Origin: Engelhardtia mirabilis
GTDB taxonomy: Bacteria; Planctomycetota; UBA1135; GCA-002686595
Assembly (NCBI GenBank): GCA_007751255.1
Contig: CP036296.1
Location: 2,480,001-2,544,000 of the forward strand
DNA: 64,000 nt
Direction of reading: 5' to 3'
Part shown: one piece after another, positions 40,429 to 49,651 of the stretch
Layout: each line of letters starts with the position of its first letter
How positions within the stretch are numbered: the first letter of the stretch is position 1
Made by a program: the position numbers and the translations under genes
Notes under the pieces: generated by a model
Databases searched by the model: none
Told to the model about the DNA's origin: nothing
Seen by the model: the letters and a program-made list of their open reading frames with translations, nothing else

Positions 40429-41421
40429 TCAGCGGCGCTTCCTCTCGAGTTCGAAGCGCACCTGGCCGCCGGTCTCGTCCGTGTCGATCGTCCGCATGTG
40501 CGTGCCGACGTCCGGGGAGGCGATCAACAGGTGCAGGGTCCCGGGCGGGTGGTCGAGGGACGCGCGTCCGTCGACGACCTCGGCGTCGCGGGGAGCGATC
40601 ATCAGCGGCGAGGCCTCGCCATCCTCGACCGAGACCCAGCGCAGGACCGCGTCGGTGAGCGGCTCGCCGGTAGCCCTCGAGACCAGGTCCAGCTCCAGGT
40701 GGGCCGTGGGCGGCGGCGCCTCGATCGTGATCTCGTTGGCGCCGGGCGCGAGCTGCAGCCGGCGCTCGCTGCCGCCGGGCTCGATCCGCAGGGCGTGCTC
40801 GCCGCTCGACAGGCCGTCGAGCCGGGCGACGAAGCCCGCGCCGTCGGGCTCGAGCACCAGCGGCCGGCCGATCGGATCGTCGCGGGTCTCGCGCCGCTGG
40901 GCCAGGGCTTCGTCCAGGGCGAACAGGGTCGCGCTGGGCGGACCATCCCCTTCACCCGCGGCGCGCAGGTGCAGCTCCAGGCTGGCCGGCGCCGGCGTGA
41001 CGGTGCGCAGGTCGAAGGCGACGCCGTGGTGGCGATTGGGCAGCAGGCGGAAGCGCCGGGTGGCCTTCGAGGTCTGCGTCGAGAGTTCGATCGCCACCTC
41101 GCCGGGATCCAGGAACCCGACGAAGATCTGGTCGTCCACGGCCGTGCGCGGTCCCAACTCGCGCTCGAACTCACCGCCCGCCTCGAACTCGATCCGCATC
41201 TGGATCGGCTCGTCGCGGTCGTCGCTGAGCACGTGCAGCCACAGGGCGGACTGCTCGAGGAACACGTCACCCTTCGCGGCCGGATCGAAGCCGGGCCAGA
41301 CGTCGTCGGCCACGGGCGCGCGGCTGCACGCGCAGGCGAAGAGGGCCGAGGCGAGGGCGGCCAGGGTCCGGCGACGGGCGGCGATGGGCGGGGCGACCCG
41401 ATGGGGAGCGGGGCGTTGCAT
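40429..41421 (-). CDS. Lipoprotein, beta-rich, at the end of the glycan gene set
   Basis: 330 residues. The ATG at 41421 has GGAAGG 3 nt upstream; an ATG at 41433 is an alternative. A basic N-terminus precedes ALASALFACAC, a lipobox with Cys near 32. The mature protein has several repeating beta units of about 80 residues with PGANEITIEAPPPTAHLELDLVSR and LDGLSSGEHALRIEPGGS, similar to carboxypeptidase-regulatory/peptidase-associated beta-sandwich modules. It lies 48 nt downstream of the GH20 gene on the same strand, so it may be part of that operon and have a surface binding role. Confidence 0.75.
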   Translation of the reverse strand: MQRPAPHRVAPPIAARRRTLAALASALFACACSRAPVADDVWPGFDPAAKGDVFLEQSALWLHVLSDDRDEPIQMRIEFEAGGEFERELGPRTAVDDQIFVGFLDPGEVAIELSTQTSKATRRFRLLPNRHHGVAFDLRTVTPAPASLELHLRAAGEGDGPPSATLFALDEALAQRRETRDDPIGRPLVLEPDGAGFVARLDGLSSGEHALRIEPGGSERRLQLAPGANEITIEAPPPTAHLELDLVSRATGEPLTDAVLRWVSVEDGEASPLMIAPRDAEVVDGRASLDHPPGTLHLLIASPDVGTHMRTIDTDETGGQVRFELERKRR

Positions 41422-41469
41422 CGTCCTTCCCATCGACCCCCGGGACGGCCGACCTGAACCCCGCCTGCT

Positions 41470-43143
41470 TCAGCCGTCGACGCGGGGCCACCAGGCGAGG
41501 CTGTCCTCGAGTCCGCCCGGGCGCGAGCCGGCGAGCCAGAGGCGGCGGTGCTCGGCGCGCACCCGCGCGGGCAACTCCCCGGTCGGCTCACCGGCTCCGG
41601 TGCGTGCACCCAACTCGGCCTGGTCCAGGGCGTGGTCGAGCTCGGCGTCGAGCTGGGCGTCCACGGCCGGTCGCGCGGCGCGCAGGTCGGCGAGGCGCTC
41701 GAGCGCCGCGTGCCAGGGCGCGGGATCTGCGGGCAAGCGGAAGGGGAAGCCCGAGGGGTGCAGCCGCTCGAAGAGGGCGGTGGCGTTGGTCAAACGGCGC
41801 GGCGAGCCGTCCGCCTCGGGGACGCCCGACACCGCGCGCAGGTCGCGGTCGGCGTCGCCCAGCTCCGCGAGCCAGTCCGCGAGCCGCAGGCTCTCGTCGC
41901 CGAAGACCTGCAGGCTGATCGCGCGCGGGTCCGGCTGCGCCGCCGGGTTCCAGGCCCGGCTCGCGAACTCGGCCAGGGCCAGGCGACCGATGGGCTCCAC
42001 CTGGCGGTGCCCCACGTCGCCCCACTCGGCGATCTGCACGCCTCGGGCGCCGTGTACCGCAGCGGCGGCGATGCAGCCCGCGAGGTTGGCGCGGCGCTCG
42101 GTGGTGCGCCCGGTGAAACTGCGCCAGGCCGAGGTGCCGCAGCACAGGTGGAAGGGCCGACCGCTCGCGGCCAGGGCACCGGCCTGGGCGTCGAAGGGGT
42201 GGTCGGGCTCGTAGCCCCAGGCCACCGGCACCAGGTCGGCGGAGAGCTCGGCCAGCCGGTCGGGGAAGTGCAGGGCGATGTCGGCCCAGAAGCGCGGCTC
42301 GAAACCCCGCTTGCGCGCCGCGGCGGCGACGCCGTCGAGGTGCCGGCGATACACCTCGAACACACCCACGGCCTGCACCTCCGCGCGCGAGCGACCCTGG
42401 CCCACGTCCTGGGTCTCGTCGCAGCCGACGTGGACCACGCGCGAGCTGAAGTTCTCGAGCAGCTCGTCCAGGAGGCCTTCGACGAAGGGCAGGCTGCGCC
42501 CGTCGGTGGGGCACAGGCTGAAGGGGCCTTGCAGCTCGATGCCCTCGAACACGAAGCACCCCAGGGTCTCGGCCAGGGGCGCGTAGCGCGGCAGGCGCAG
42601 CCAGCGCTCCAGGTGGCCGAAGCAGTTCTGGTTGGCGGCCAGGCGCACGGACCGACTCGCGAGCAGGGCATCGAGGCCGCGCACGTCGGCCGCGGTCAGG
42701 GGCGAGGCCGCGCGCCAGACCTCCTCGTGGTCGCGGTAGGCGAAGGTGTGTTCCGTGTACAGCTCGAGGTGGTTGAGCTTGAGCGCCGCCGTGCGCTCGG
42801 CGAGCTGGACCAAGAAGTGATTCGTCGGCACGCGATCGCGGCTGACGTCGAGCATGTAGCCGCGCTCGCCCCAGGCCGGCGCGTCCTCGATCGTGAGCCG
42901 CGGCAGGCGCGTGCCGTACTGGCGCCGCAACTGGGCCAGGGTCGCCTCGCCACGGGCGAAGCCGGCCTCGCCGAGGGCGGTGATCAACACGCCGTGCTCG
43001 TCCACGTCTAGGCGGTAGGCCTCCTCTGCGTAGCGGGTGTCGCGCCGACGGTCGGCCACGTGGTCGGCGCGCCAACCCTCGCGTCGGGTGAGCCGGCTGG
43101 GCGCCGGCACCAGCAGCGGGTCGAGCTCGCGCAGGTCGCTCAT
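41470..43143 (-). CDS. GH20-type beta-N-acetylhexosaminidase
   Basis: 557 residues. TIEDAPAWGERGYMLDVSRD opens the catalytic domain (GH20 enzymes have DxPxFxxRGxMLDxxR). LNHLELYTEHTFAY and NQNCFGHLERWL follow, and HVGCDET (about 235-241) holds the Asp-Glu pair that in GH20 orients the substrate acetamido group and acts as acid. No signal peptide, so it should act in the cytoplasm on terminal GlcNAc or GalNAc. The ATG overlaps the stop of the GH38 gene, coupling the two. The C-terminal 130 residues are helical. Some members of this branch are only annotated as GH20-like, so exact specificity is open. Confidence 0.85.
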   Translation of the reverse strand: MSDLRELDPLLVPAPSRLTRREGWRADHVADRRRDTRYAEEAYRLDVDEHGVLITALGEAGFARGEATLAQLRRQYGTRLPRLTIEDAPAWGERGYMLDVSRDRVPTNHFLVQLAERTAALKLNHLELYTEHTFAYRDHEEVWRAASPLTAADVRGLDALLASRSVRLAANQNCFGHLERWLRLPRYAPLAETLGCFVFEGIELQGPFSLCPTDGRSLPFVEGLLDELLENFSSRVVHVGCDETQDVGQGRSRAEVQAVGVFEVYRRHLDGVAAAARKRGFEPRFWADIALHFPDRLAELSADLVPVAWGYEPDHPFDAQAGALAASGRPFHLCCGTSAWRSFTGRTTERRANLAGCIAAAAVHGARGVQIAEWGDVGHRQVEPIGRLALAEFASRAWNPAAQPDPRAISLQVFGDESLRLADWLAELGDADRDLRAVSGVPEADGSPRRLTNATALFERLHPSGFPFRLPADPAPWHAALERLADLRAARPAVDAQLDAELDHALDQAELGARTGAGEPTGELPARVRAEHRRLWLAGSRPGGLEDSLAWWPRVDG

Positions 43144-46100
43144 CGGTCCAGCTCGACGTCGAGGGTGGCGACCTGGAACGGGGCCAGGCGCAGGTGCGGC
43201 CGACCGTCCTTCAGCTCGACGGCGAGGCGCGGATCCGCAGCGCCGCGCAGGTCCACGGCGCGCGCCGCGCGGACGGGGGCCGGGAAGCTCGCCGAGACGT
43301 CCACCGGTGCTCCGACGCCCTCCCAGATCCGCAGTCGCAAGCCGCCATCGATCAGCCGCAGCGACGACACGAACGCCGCGCCGCCGCCGGCAACCTGGAC
43401 GAGCTCGAAGGGGCCCGCCCGGCGCGCCGAGTCCACGTCGATGCGCGCCGGATCACCGCTCCAGGGCAGGGCCTCGGCGCGGGCGGTGATCTCCGCCAAC
43501 GGCGCGGGTCCGTCGTGGGGCACGAGCTCGATGCGAAAGCTGAGCGGCAGGGAGCTGTCGGCGGCCGGGTCGGGGAAGCGCGTCGCGCGCAGCAGCGACA
43601 GGCCGAGGGTGTCGCCCGCGCCGCTGGCCCCGTACTTCGAGTCGTTCAACACGGCTAGGCCCGCGTCGTCGCCCGACAGATCCATCCAGCGTTGGATCGG
43701 CACCTCGAAGCGCGCGCGCTCGGAGGGCGTGTCCAGGGTCAGGGGCCGCTCGAGGAAGCCGAAGGGGATCGACGCCTTCCAATGGTCCGCGCGCACGGCG
43801 ACGGGGAAGGCCATCCGCAAGAGCTTGCGCTCCTCCTTCCACGGGGTGCAGTGGATGCTCGCGCCCAGGCCGCGGCCGTCGGCGCTGGCGCGCCAGGTGA
43901 TCTTGATCACGGTGCCGGTGGCGAGTCGGCGCTCGAAGACGAGGCCCGGACCGCCGGTCAGGGGCTCGATCTTCGTGCAGGGGCCGTCGAGCTCCGCGAA
44001 GCGCGCGTGGTCCTCGGGGTCGATGTCCCAGGCCTCCCAGCGACGCGGGCGGTCGTCGTGCAGGCGCAGGGCCGCGATGGGGCGGCCGTCGATCGCCAAC
44101 TCGCGCCCGGCGGCGGTGACCAGCGAGCGCACGCGCCCCGCCTCGTCGAAGGTCGCGCGGAAGTGATCGGTGACGAGGGTCAGGTCGTCCAGCTCGCCCG
44201 CGGCGACGGCGCGGCTGCCGCCGGTTCGCAGGGTCAGGCCGAGCCCGGCGAGCGGCTCCTCGCCGAAGCACAGGACCTGCGCCCGGGTGGACGGATTGAA
44301 GACCACCTCCGTCGGGCGCGTCGCGTCCTTCTTCCAACCGCGGTCCAACTCGATCAGGGCCTCGATGTAGGCGTCGACCGCCTCCTCCACGACCTCGCGC
44401 GTGCCCGAGCCGGGGAGGATGTCGTGGAACTGGTTCAGGAGCAGCGTCCGTTGAACCCGCTCACAGGTGGCGGCGCGGTCCTCGTCGCCGGTCAGGGCCG
44501 CGATCACCTCGGACCCGCGCAGGCGCGCCTCGAGGAAGGCGTTGAGCTGCTTGAGCGAGGCCTGGCTGGTCCAGGTGCCCCGGTGCAACTCGAGGTACAG
44601 CTCGCCCTCGTGCACCGGCAGCTCGCGCCCGGCGTCGCGGGCGGCGGCGACCTCGGCGTGCAGGTGCTCGCAGAAGGCCGCGGTGCCGCGCGTGTCGACC
44701 CGCGGCAAGCCCTCGGCATCGGCGGCCAACTCGGCACGCCAAGCCTGTTCCGGCGTCGGCCCGCCGCCACCGTCTCCGAAGCCGTAGGGCAGGAGCCAAT
44801 CGTCCACGCCCGCCGTCTCGCGCTCGGCCGTGATGCGCTCGCCGCGTCGCAGCTCCACCGGGTGCACCGTCGCGTTGTAGTCCTGGCCGGGCGTCAGGTG
44901 CGCCAGGATCTCGCTGCCGTCGAGCCCGCGCCAGGTGAAGGTCGTGTGGGGGAAGGTCGTCGTCTCGCTCCACCACAGCTTGTTGGTGATGAAGGTGTCG
45001 AGGCCGGCGAGGCGCGCGAGCTGGGGCAGGCTGGCGCAGAAGCCGAAGGTGTCCGGCAGGTAGAGCAGGCGCTGGCGACCGCTCACGCCGAAGCGGCTCT
45101 CCATGTAGCGCGTGCCCTGCTCGAGCTGACGGCACAGGCTCTCGCCCGAGGGCATGTTCGCGTCGGGCTCGATCCACATGGCGCCCAGGGGCTCCCAGCG
45201 GCCGGCATCGACGGCGGCGCGCACGCGCTCGAAGAGCTGTGGCGAGTCCTCCTCGAGCCAGGCGTACTGCTGGGGTTGGCTGCACAGGAAGTGGAAGGAG
45301 CCCGAGTCCTCGATCGTGCGCAGGGCGGTGGAGAAGGTCCGCAGTGCCTTGCGGCGGGTCTGCGCCGTGGTCCAGAGCCAGGCCGTGTCCAGGTGGGCGT
45401 GGCCCACCGCGAAGCAGCGGCCGGCGTCGTCGGTCGCTCCGTTTGCGAGGACGCCCGTGAGGTGGTCGAGAGCGGCCGCAGCACCCACGCCGGGCTCGCG
45501 CGGATCGACGAGCGTGCGCACGTGCTCGAGCGCCGCCTGGAGCGCGTCGCCCCGTGCCGTGCCGTCGCCCAGGTCTTCGACCAGGTCCGCCACGAACAGG
45601 AACGCGTGCAAGAGGCGCCAGGCCACCGGGTCGCGTCGACACAGGCCCGCGCCCTCGAAGCGCCCCGGGTTCGGCTCCGCCCAGCGCCGGCGGACCTCGG
45701 CCTCGTCGAAGAAGAAGGTCGTCGCGCCCAGGGGCCGGTTGCAGTCGGCCTCGATCAGAAGCTCCACCGCGTCGCCGGGCGCGCCCACCGGGTCGATCGG
45801 GATCCGGCGCCGGTTCTCGTCGAGCCCGTGGGTCGGCGCGCCGTCGCGCCAGAGCAACGCTTCGGTCCCCGAGCAGAAGCGCAGCCAGGTCTGCCCCGGA
45901 TCGAGCCCCTCGCGAACCTCACCTCGCAGCCGGAACCAGGCCGTCGACCAGACCGGCCCCCAGCGCCAGCCGGGCTCCACCGGCTGCCAGCCCTCGGACT
46001 GCGCCGCCTCGCGGGCCGTCAACGCACGGCCGGGACGCAAGACCTCGGCCCGCAGGCGTTGGTCGACGGGGAAGGCGGCCGGTTCGAGGACCTGCTCGGC

Positions 46101-46145
46101 GTAGGTGCGCGCCCGCAGGGCGGCCAGGAGGGCATGGGTCACCAC
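43140..46145 (-). CDS. GH38 alpha-mannosidase
   Basis: 1001 residues, normal for long bacterial GH38 enzymes that release alpha-linked mannose. An N-terminal beta-sandwich domain (about 1-230) precedes the catalytic barrel with AVGHAHLDTAWLW (Zn-binding His and Asp, about 246-258), MWIEPDANMPSGESL with the nucleophile Asp near 325, LYLPDTFGFCASLPQL, and NQFHDILPGSGTREV with a Zn-binding His-Asp pair. The C-terminal third is the beta-rich GH38 domain. No signal peptide. Starts with GTG at 46145 or the adjacent GTG at 46142. First gene of the - operon GH38-GH20-lipoprotein. Confidence 0.94.
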   Translation of the reverse strand: MVTHALLAALRARTYAEQVLEPAAFPVDQRLRAEVLRPGRALTAREAAQSEGWQPVEPGWRWGPVWSTAWFRLRGEVREGLDPGQTWLRFCSGTEALLWRDGAPTHGLDENRRRIPIDPVGAPGDAVELLIEADCNRPLGATTFFFDEAEVRRRWAEPNPGRFEGAGLCRRDPVAWRLLHAFLFVADLVEDLGDGTARGDALQAALEHVRTLVDPREPGVGAAAALDHLTGVLANGATDDAGRCFAVGHAHLDTAWLWTTAQTRRKALRTFSTALRTIEDSGSFHFLCSQPQQYAWLEEDSPQLFERVRAAVDAGRWEPLGAMWIEPDANMPSGESLCRQLEQGTRYMESRFGVSGRQRLLYLPDTFGFCASLPQLARLAGLDTFITNKLWWSETTTFPHTTFTWRGLDGSEILAHLTPGQDYNATVHPVELRRGERITAERETAGVDDWLLPYGFGDGGGGPTPEQAWRAELAADAEGLPRVDTRGTAAFCEHLHAEVAAARDAGRELPVHEGELYLELHRGTWTSQASLKQLNAFLEARLRGSEVIAALTGDEDRAATCERVQRTLLLNQFHDILPGSGTREVVEEAVDAYIEALIELDRGWKKDATRPTEVVFNPSTRAQVLCFGEEPLAGLGLTLRTGGSRAVAAGELDDLTLVTDHFRATFDEAGRVRSLVTAAGRELAIDGRPIAALRLHDDRPRRWEAWDIDPEDHARFAELDGPCTKIEPLTGGPGLVFERRLATGTVIKITWRASADGRGLGASIHCTPWKEERKLLRMAFPVAVRADHWKASIPFGFLERPLTLDTPSERARFEVPIQRWMDLSGDDAGLAVLNDSKYGASGAGDTLGLSLLRATRFPDPAADSSLPLSFRIELVPHDGPAPLAEITARAEALPWSGDPARIDVDSARRAGPFELVQVAGGGAAFVSSLRLIDGGLRLRIWEGVGAPVDVSASFPAPVRAARAVDLRGAADPRLAVELKDGRPHLRLAPFQVATLDVELDR

Positions 46146-46192
46146 GCCGCGAGTCTAGTGGGGGCGGAGACGATCCGACGCCGCCCGGGCGC

Positions 46193-48166
46193 TCAAGGAA
46201 GGAACTCGAGCGGCGTCGAGCCCGAGGCAGCGCTGACTCCCGCCGCGCCGAGTGCGATCGCCGCGTGGTCGGCGCGCAGGCCCACCAGTGCCGCGGGCGC
46301 GCCGGGGGGCAGGGCGATGGCCGCCTGGGCGCGGCCGTCCTGGTCGAGGATCCCGAAGGTCTCGACGAGGGCACCCTGGTTGGCTGCGGTGAGGGTCGTC
46401 GAGGTGTAGGCGTCGAGCACGAGGGGCACGACCAGGCCGTCGACCGGGAGCCCGGGGGAGGTACCCGAGAGGCTGCCGGCCACCAGGTACGGCCTGCCGC
46501 CCTGGGTCGCACCCAGGTCGAGGGTGAGGTGCTGGGCGCCGCCCGCTGCCACGGACAACTGGGCCGTGTCGACGGTCAGGGCCTGGGCGCCGCGCTCGTG
46601 GGCGCCCATGTCGACCAGCGGTGCGCCGCCCGAGCCCACGTCCGCGGCCGGGTCGTCCTGGTTGCGTCCGCCACCCGTCAGGTCGAGCAGGGCCAGGCCC
46701 GCGACCAGGTCGTTGCGGCCCGCGTCGACGCAGGGCGAAGTCGCCGACAGGTGCAGGTCCCCGCCGACGCCGGGGACCACGAACAGCGGGTCCTGGTCGG
46801 TGCAGCCGGGCAGCTTCGAGGGCTCGATCGGGTCCTCGCCCGGCGCGTGGGGCGCGAAGATCGTCTCGACGCAGGACCAGGATAGATCGAAGCTGCCGCC
46901 GAGCTGCTCCTTCCAACCACCTTGGATCTCGACGTTGGAGGCCTGGTTGCCCCACAGGATCGAGTTGTCGATGGTCATGGTGGCGTTGTTGCCGGCGTAG
47001 AGGCCTGCGTACTTGACGGCCGTGTTGTGGGCCACGGTGCAGTTGACCATCCGCAACTCGGCACCGGCGTAGGAGTTGACCATCGCGGCGCCGCCCCAAC
47101 CGCCCTGGTCGGTGATCGTTCCGGGCACCTCGAAGGCCACGTTGTCGGCGAATACCGAGTTGACCACCAGGGTCGGACCCCAGGTCATCAGGCCGGCCCC
47201 GAGCTGCGAGCGGTTGCGCCGGAAGACGCAGTCGCGGATCTCGACGCCCGCCAGGAACGACGACAGGCCGCCGCCGTGGGTGGGGTAGTTGCTCACCGAG
47301 TAGAACTGCTTGGTCTGGTTGTCCTCGAACAGACAACCCGTGACCTCGACCGGGAGCGTCCCGAACAGGTAGACGGCTCCGCCGGAGGCGTCACCGCTGG
47401 CGGCCACGGCCACGTTGCGGGCGAAGCTGCAGCGGCGAATCGTCGGCTCGCTAGCGCCCGCCACGTACAAGGCACCGGCGTTGCCGAGGTGGGTGTAGTT
47501 CTCGAGGAAGCTGCAGTCCTCGAAGATCGGGCTGGCGTCGAACACGTAGGCCGCGCCGCCCGAGGCGAAGGCGGCCTCGCAGTGCGCGAACGTGACGTTA
47601 CGCAGGACCGGGGACGCGTCCCGGCAATAGAGACCGCCGCCGACCATCAGCTCGGAGCCCGCCGGTGTCCCGGCCGGGCCGAGCAGGCCCGCCTCGACCG
47701 TCAGGCCATCGACGATCGTTCCCGCCCCCACGTTCTGGGCCCGCAACACGTGCCCCGAGTTGGCGCTGTGGATGTTCCAACTCAGGTACCAGGACAGGCC
47801 GCTGCCGACCTCGTCGTCCTGCCCGATGTCGCCGGACAGCCGAGTCGGGTTGGCGATCCAGTCGCGCTGGGCCAGGCTCGTCTCCCCGCCCGCGAAGCCG
47901 CCGTAGAGCGCGACCCCGTCCACCAGCACGAAGCTCGCCGTGGCGTCGATGTCGGAGGGGGTGTAGACCCCGGCCGCGATCCAGATCTCGTCCCCGGCCG
48001 AGGCGGCGGCCAGGGCGGACTGCAGGTCACCGAAGGCGTCGGTCCAGGTGGTGCCGTCGGCGGCGCCGGTGGCCGCGGCGTCGACGTGGATCGTCGCCGC
48101 CTCGGCGAAGGGAGCCGAGAGGGGGGCCGCGAGGGCGATCGCGAACAGGGCTCGGGGTGTGTTCAT
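46193..48166 (-). CDS. Secreted right-handed parallel beta-helix protein
   Basis: 657 residues. Signal peptide LFAIALAAPLSAPFAEA, then TIHVDAAATGAADGTTWTDA and LQSALAAASAGDEIWIAAGVYTP, the standard opening of planctomycetal and related beta-helix surface proteins. The core (about 130-430) has repeated rungs such as PVLRNVTFAHCEA, PIFEDCSFLENY, PTIRRCSFARN and VEIRDCVFRRN, followed by SPCVDAGRN and VDMGAHE, typical of choice-of-anchor Q type proteins. A C-terminal beta domain of about 130 residues may serve sorting. Likely surface-exposed, possibly polysaccharide binding or degrading; no lyase residues can be assigned. It is divergent from the sugar-binding protein gene across 57 nt and downstream of nothing else on its strand. 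Confidence 0.87.
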   Translation of the reverse strand: MNTPRALFAIALAAPLSAPFAEAATIHVDAAATGAADGTTWTDAFGDLQSALAAASAGDEIWIAAGVYTPSDIDATASFVLVDGVALYGGFAGGETSLAQRDWIANPTRLSGDIGQDDEVGSGLSWYLSWNIHSANSGHVLRAQNVGAGTIVDGLTVEAGLLGPAGTPAGSELMVGGGLYCRDASPVLRNVTFAHCEAAFASGGAAYVFDASPIFEDCSFLENYTHLGNAGALYVAGASEPTIRRCSFARNVAVAASGDASGGAVYLFGTLPVEVTGCLFEDNQTKQFYSVSNYPTHGGGLSSFLAGVEIRDCVFRRNRSQLGAGLMTWGPTLVVNSVFADNVAFEVPGTITDQGGWGGAAMVNSYAGAELRMVNCTVAHNTAVKYAGLYAGNNATMTIDNSILWGNQASNVEIQGGWKEQLGGSFDLSWSCVETIFAPHAPGEDPIEPSKLPGCTDQDPLFVVPGVGGDLHLSATSPCVDAGRNDLVAGLALLDLTGGGRNQDDPAADVGSGGAPLVDMGAHERGAQALTVDTAQLSVAAGGAQHLTLDLGATQGGRPYLVAGSLSGTSPGLPVDGLVVPLVLDAYTSTTLTAANQGALVETFGILDQDGRAQAAIALPPGAPAALVGLRADHAAIALGAAGVSAASGSTPLEFLP

Positions 48167-48223
48167 GCGAGGGGGGAGTGCCGGGGTGCGGCGATAGTTC
48201 AGCCAATCACGGTTTTTCGTACG

Positions 48224-49648
48224 GTGTGCGCCGCGCTGCCGGCGCCAGCGGCCGGCGAGGAGCCGCGCCCCACCTTGGATGCCTCCCCCGAGCCCACCGC
48301 CCCCGGCGCCAGCGTCAGCCGTCGCGTCGCCCTGGGCCTGCTCGGTGCGGCCGGCGCCGCGGCCCTCTTGACTCCCGGCCGCCGTCGGACCGTCCCGGCC
48401 GGGCGCGTGCACCTGCGCTATTGGGAGAAGTGGACCGGCGCCGAGGGCGAGGCGGTCCAGCGCATCGTGGATCGCTTCAACGCCAGCCAGGACCGCTCCT
48501 GGGTCGAGCGCGTGCCCGTGGCCGAGATCTTCTCCAAGGCCATGGTGGCCATCGGCGGCGGTGACCCGCCGGACGTGGTGGGGCTGTTCTCCTGGAACGT
48601 GCCCTACTTCGCGGAGGCGCGCGCGCTGATGCCCTTCGACGACTTCCCCGGTGGGGCGGAGCTGGCGAGCGGCTACTACGCTCCGGCCATCGAACGCCTC
48701 TTGCAGCACGAGGGCCGGCTGTGGTGCGGCGCGAACACCTGCTACAGCCTGGTGCTCTACGCCAACCGCGCGCGCCTGGCCCAGGTCGGCCTCGACGCGC
48801 CGCCGGCGACGATCGAAGAACTCGACGCGGTCTCCGAACGCCTGGTCGAGCGCGGCGCCGACGGCCGCATCACCCGCGCGGGCTTCCTGCAGAACATTCC
48901 GCTGTGGTGGCCTTACGTCTGGCCGAGCCTGTTCGGCGCCGAGCTGATGGAGCCCGGTCACGGCGAGCGCCCGCCGCGCATGAGTCTGGCCTCGGAAGGC
49001 TGCCGCCGCGCCTACCAGTGGGTCTCCGACACCGCCGAGCGCCACGGCCGCGCCGCTTCGCGCTCCTTCGGCTTGTCCTGGGAACGCACGATGCTGTCCG
49101 CCGCGGATCCGTTCCTGTCGGGCGGGGTGGCCATGACCGTCCAGGGACCCTGGATGGCCAACTTCGCGCGGCAGTTCACGCCGAACCTCGACTACGTCGC
49201 CGCGCCCGTGCCGGTGCCCGCCGCGGACCTGGACCCGGCGCGTCCGCGCGGCCTGCTCGAGTGCGACACGATCGGCATCCCCCGCGGCTGCCCGCACCCG
49301 GAGGAGGCCTGGGAGTTCGTGCGTTTCACCCAGACGCGTGAGTCCCAGGAGGAGTTGGCTCGCGCCCACTGCAAGCCGAGCCCCCTGGCGACGACGTCGC
49401 CGGACTTCCTGGTCGGGCACCCCAATCCCTTCGTCGCCGTGCACGAGGCCGTGGCCAAGAGCCCGGCGGTGTCGGTCTTGCCCGAGACCCGCGCGTGGAA
49501 GGCGACCAGCGACCTCATGGTCCAAGCCTTCGACGCGATCTGGATGGGCGCGGACGTGGGCACCGAGCTCGAGCGCGTGCAGACGCGCGCCCAGGGTTTG
49601 CTCGAGGCCGCGCGCGAGCGCTACCGGGCGCGGCGGGAGCGAGTCTGA
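48224..49648 (+). CDS. ABC sugar transporter substrate-binding protein
   Basis: 474 residues from a GTG at 48224; other starts (TTG near 48275) are possible and no ribosome site is visible. A SRRVALGLLGAAGAAALLTPG segment (about 37-57) is a twin-arginine-like or membrane-anchor signal and lacks a lipobox. The mature domain is a family-1 solute-binding protein: LRYWEKWTGAEGEAVQRIVDRFN, GGGDPPDVVGLFSWNVPYFA, a middle segment with TCYSLVLYANRARLAQVG, TVQGPWMAN and GIPRGCPHPEEAWEFVRFTQT. It should deliver oligosaccharides to the permeases at 50822 and 51694. It precedes an ATP-grasp gene by 3 nt. Confidence 0.88.
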   Translation: MCAALPAPAAGEEPRPTLDASPEPTAPGASVSRRVALGLLGAAGAAALLTPGRRRTVPAGRVHLRYWEKWTGAEGEAVQRIVDRFNASQDRSWVERVPVAEIFSKAMVAIGGGDPPDVVGLFSWNVPYFAEARALMPFDDFPGGAELASGYYAPAIERLLQHEGRLWCGANTCYSLVLYANRARLAQVGLDAPPATIEELDAVSERLVERGADGRITRAGFLQNIPLWWPYVWPSLFGAELMEPGHGERPPRMSLASEGCRRAYQWVSDTAERHGRAASRSFGLSWERTMLSAADPFLSGGVAMTVQGPWMANFARQFTPNLDYVAAPVPVPAADLDPARPRGLLECDTIGIPRGCPHPEEAWEFVRFTQTRESQEELARAHCKPSPLATTSPDFLVGHPNPFVAVHEAVAKSPAVSVLPETRAWKATSDLMVQAFDAIWMGADVGTELERVQTRAQGLLEAARERYRARRERV

Positions 49649-49651
49649 GCC

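Noticed and set aside
43692-46409. A 905-codon + frame opposite the GH38 gene
   Set aside because: Antisense shadow; low-complexity sequence without any domain.
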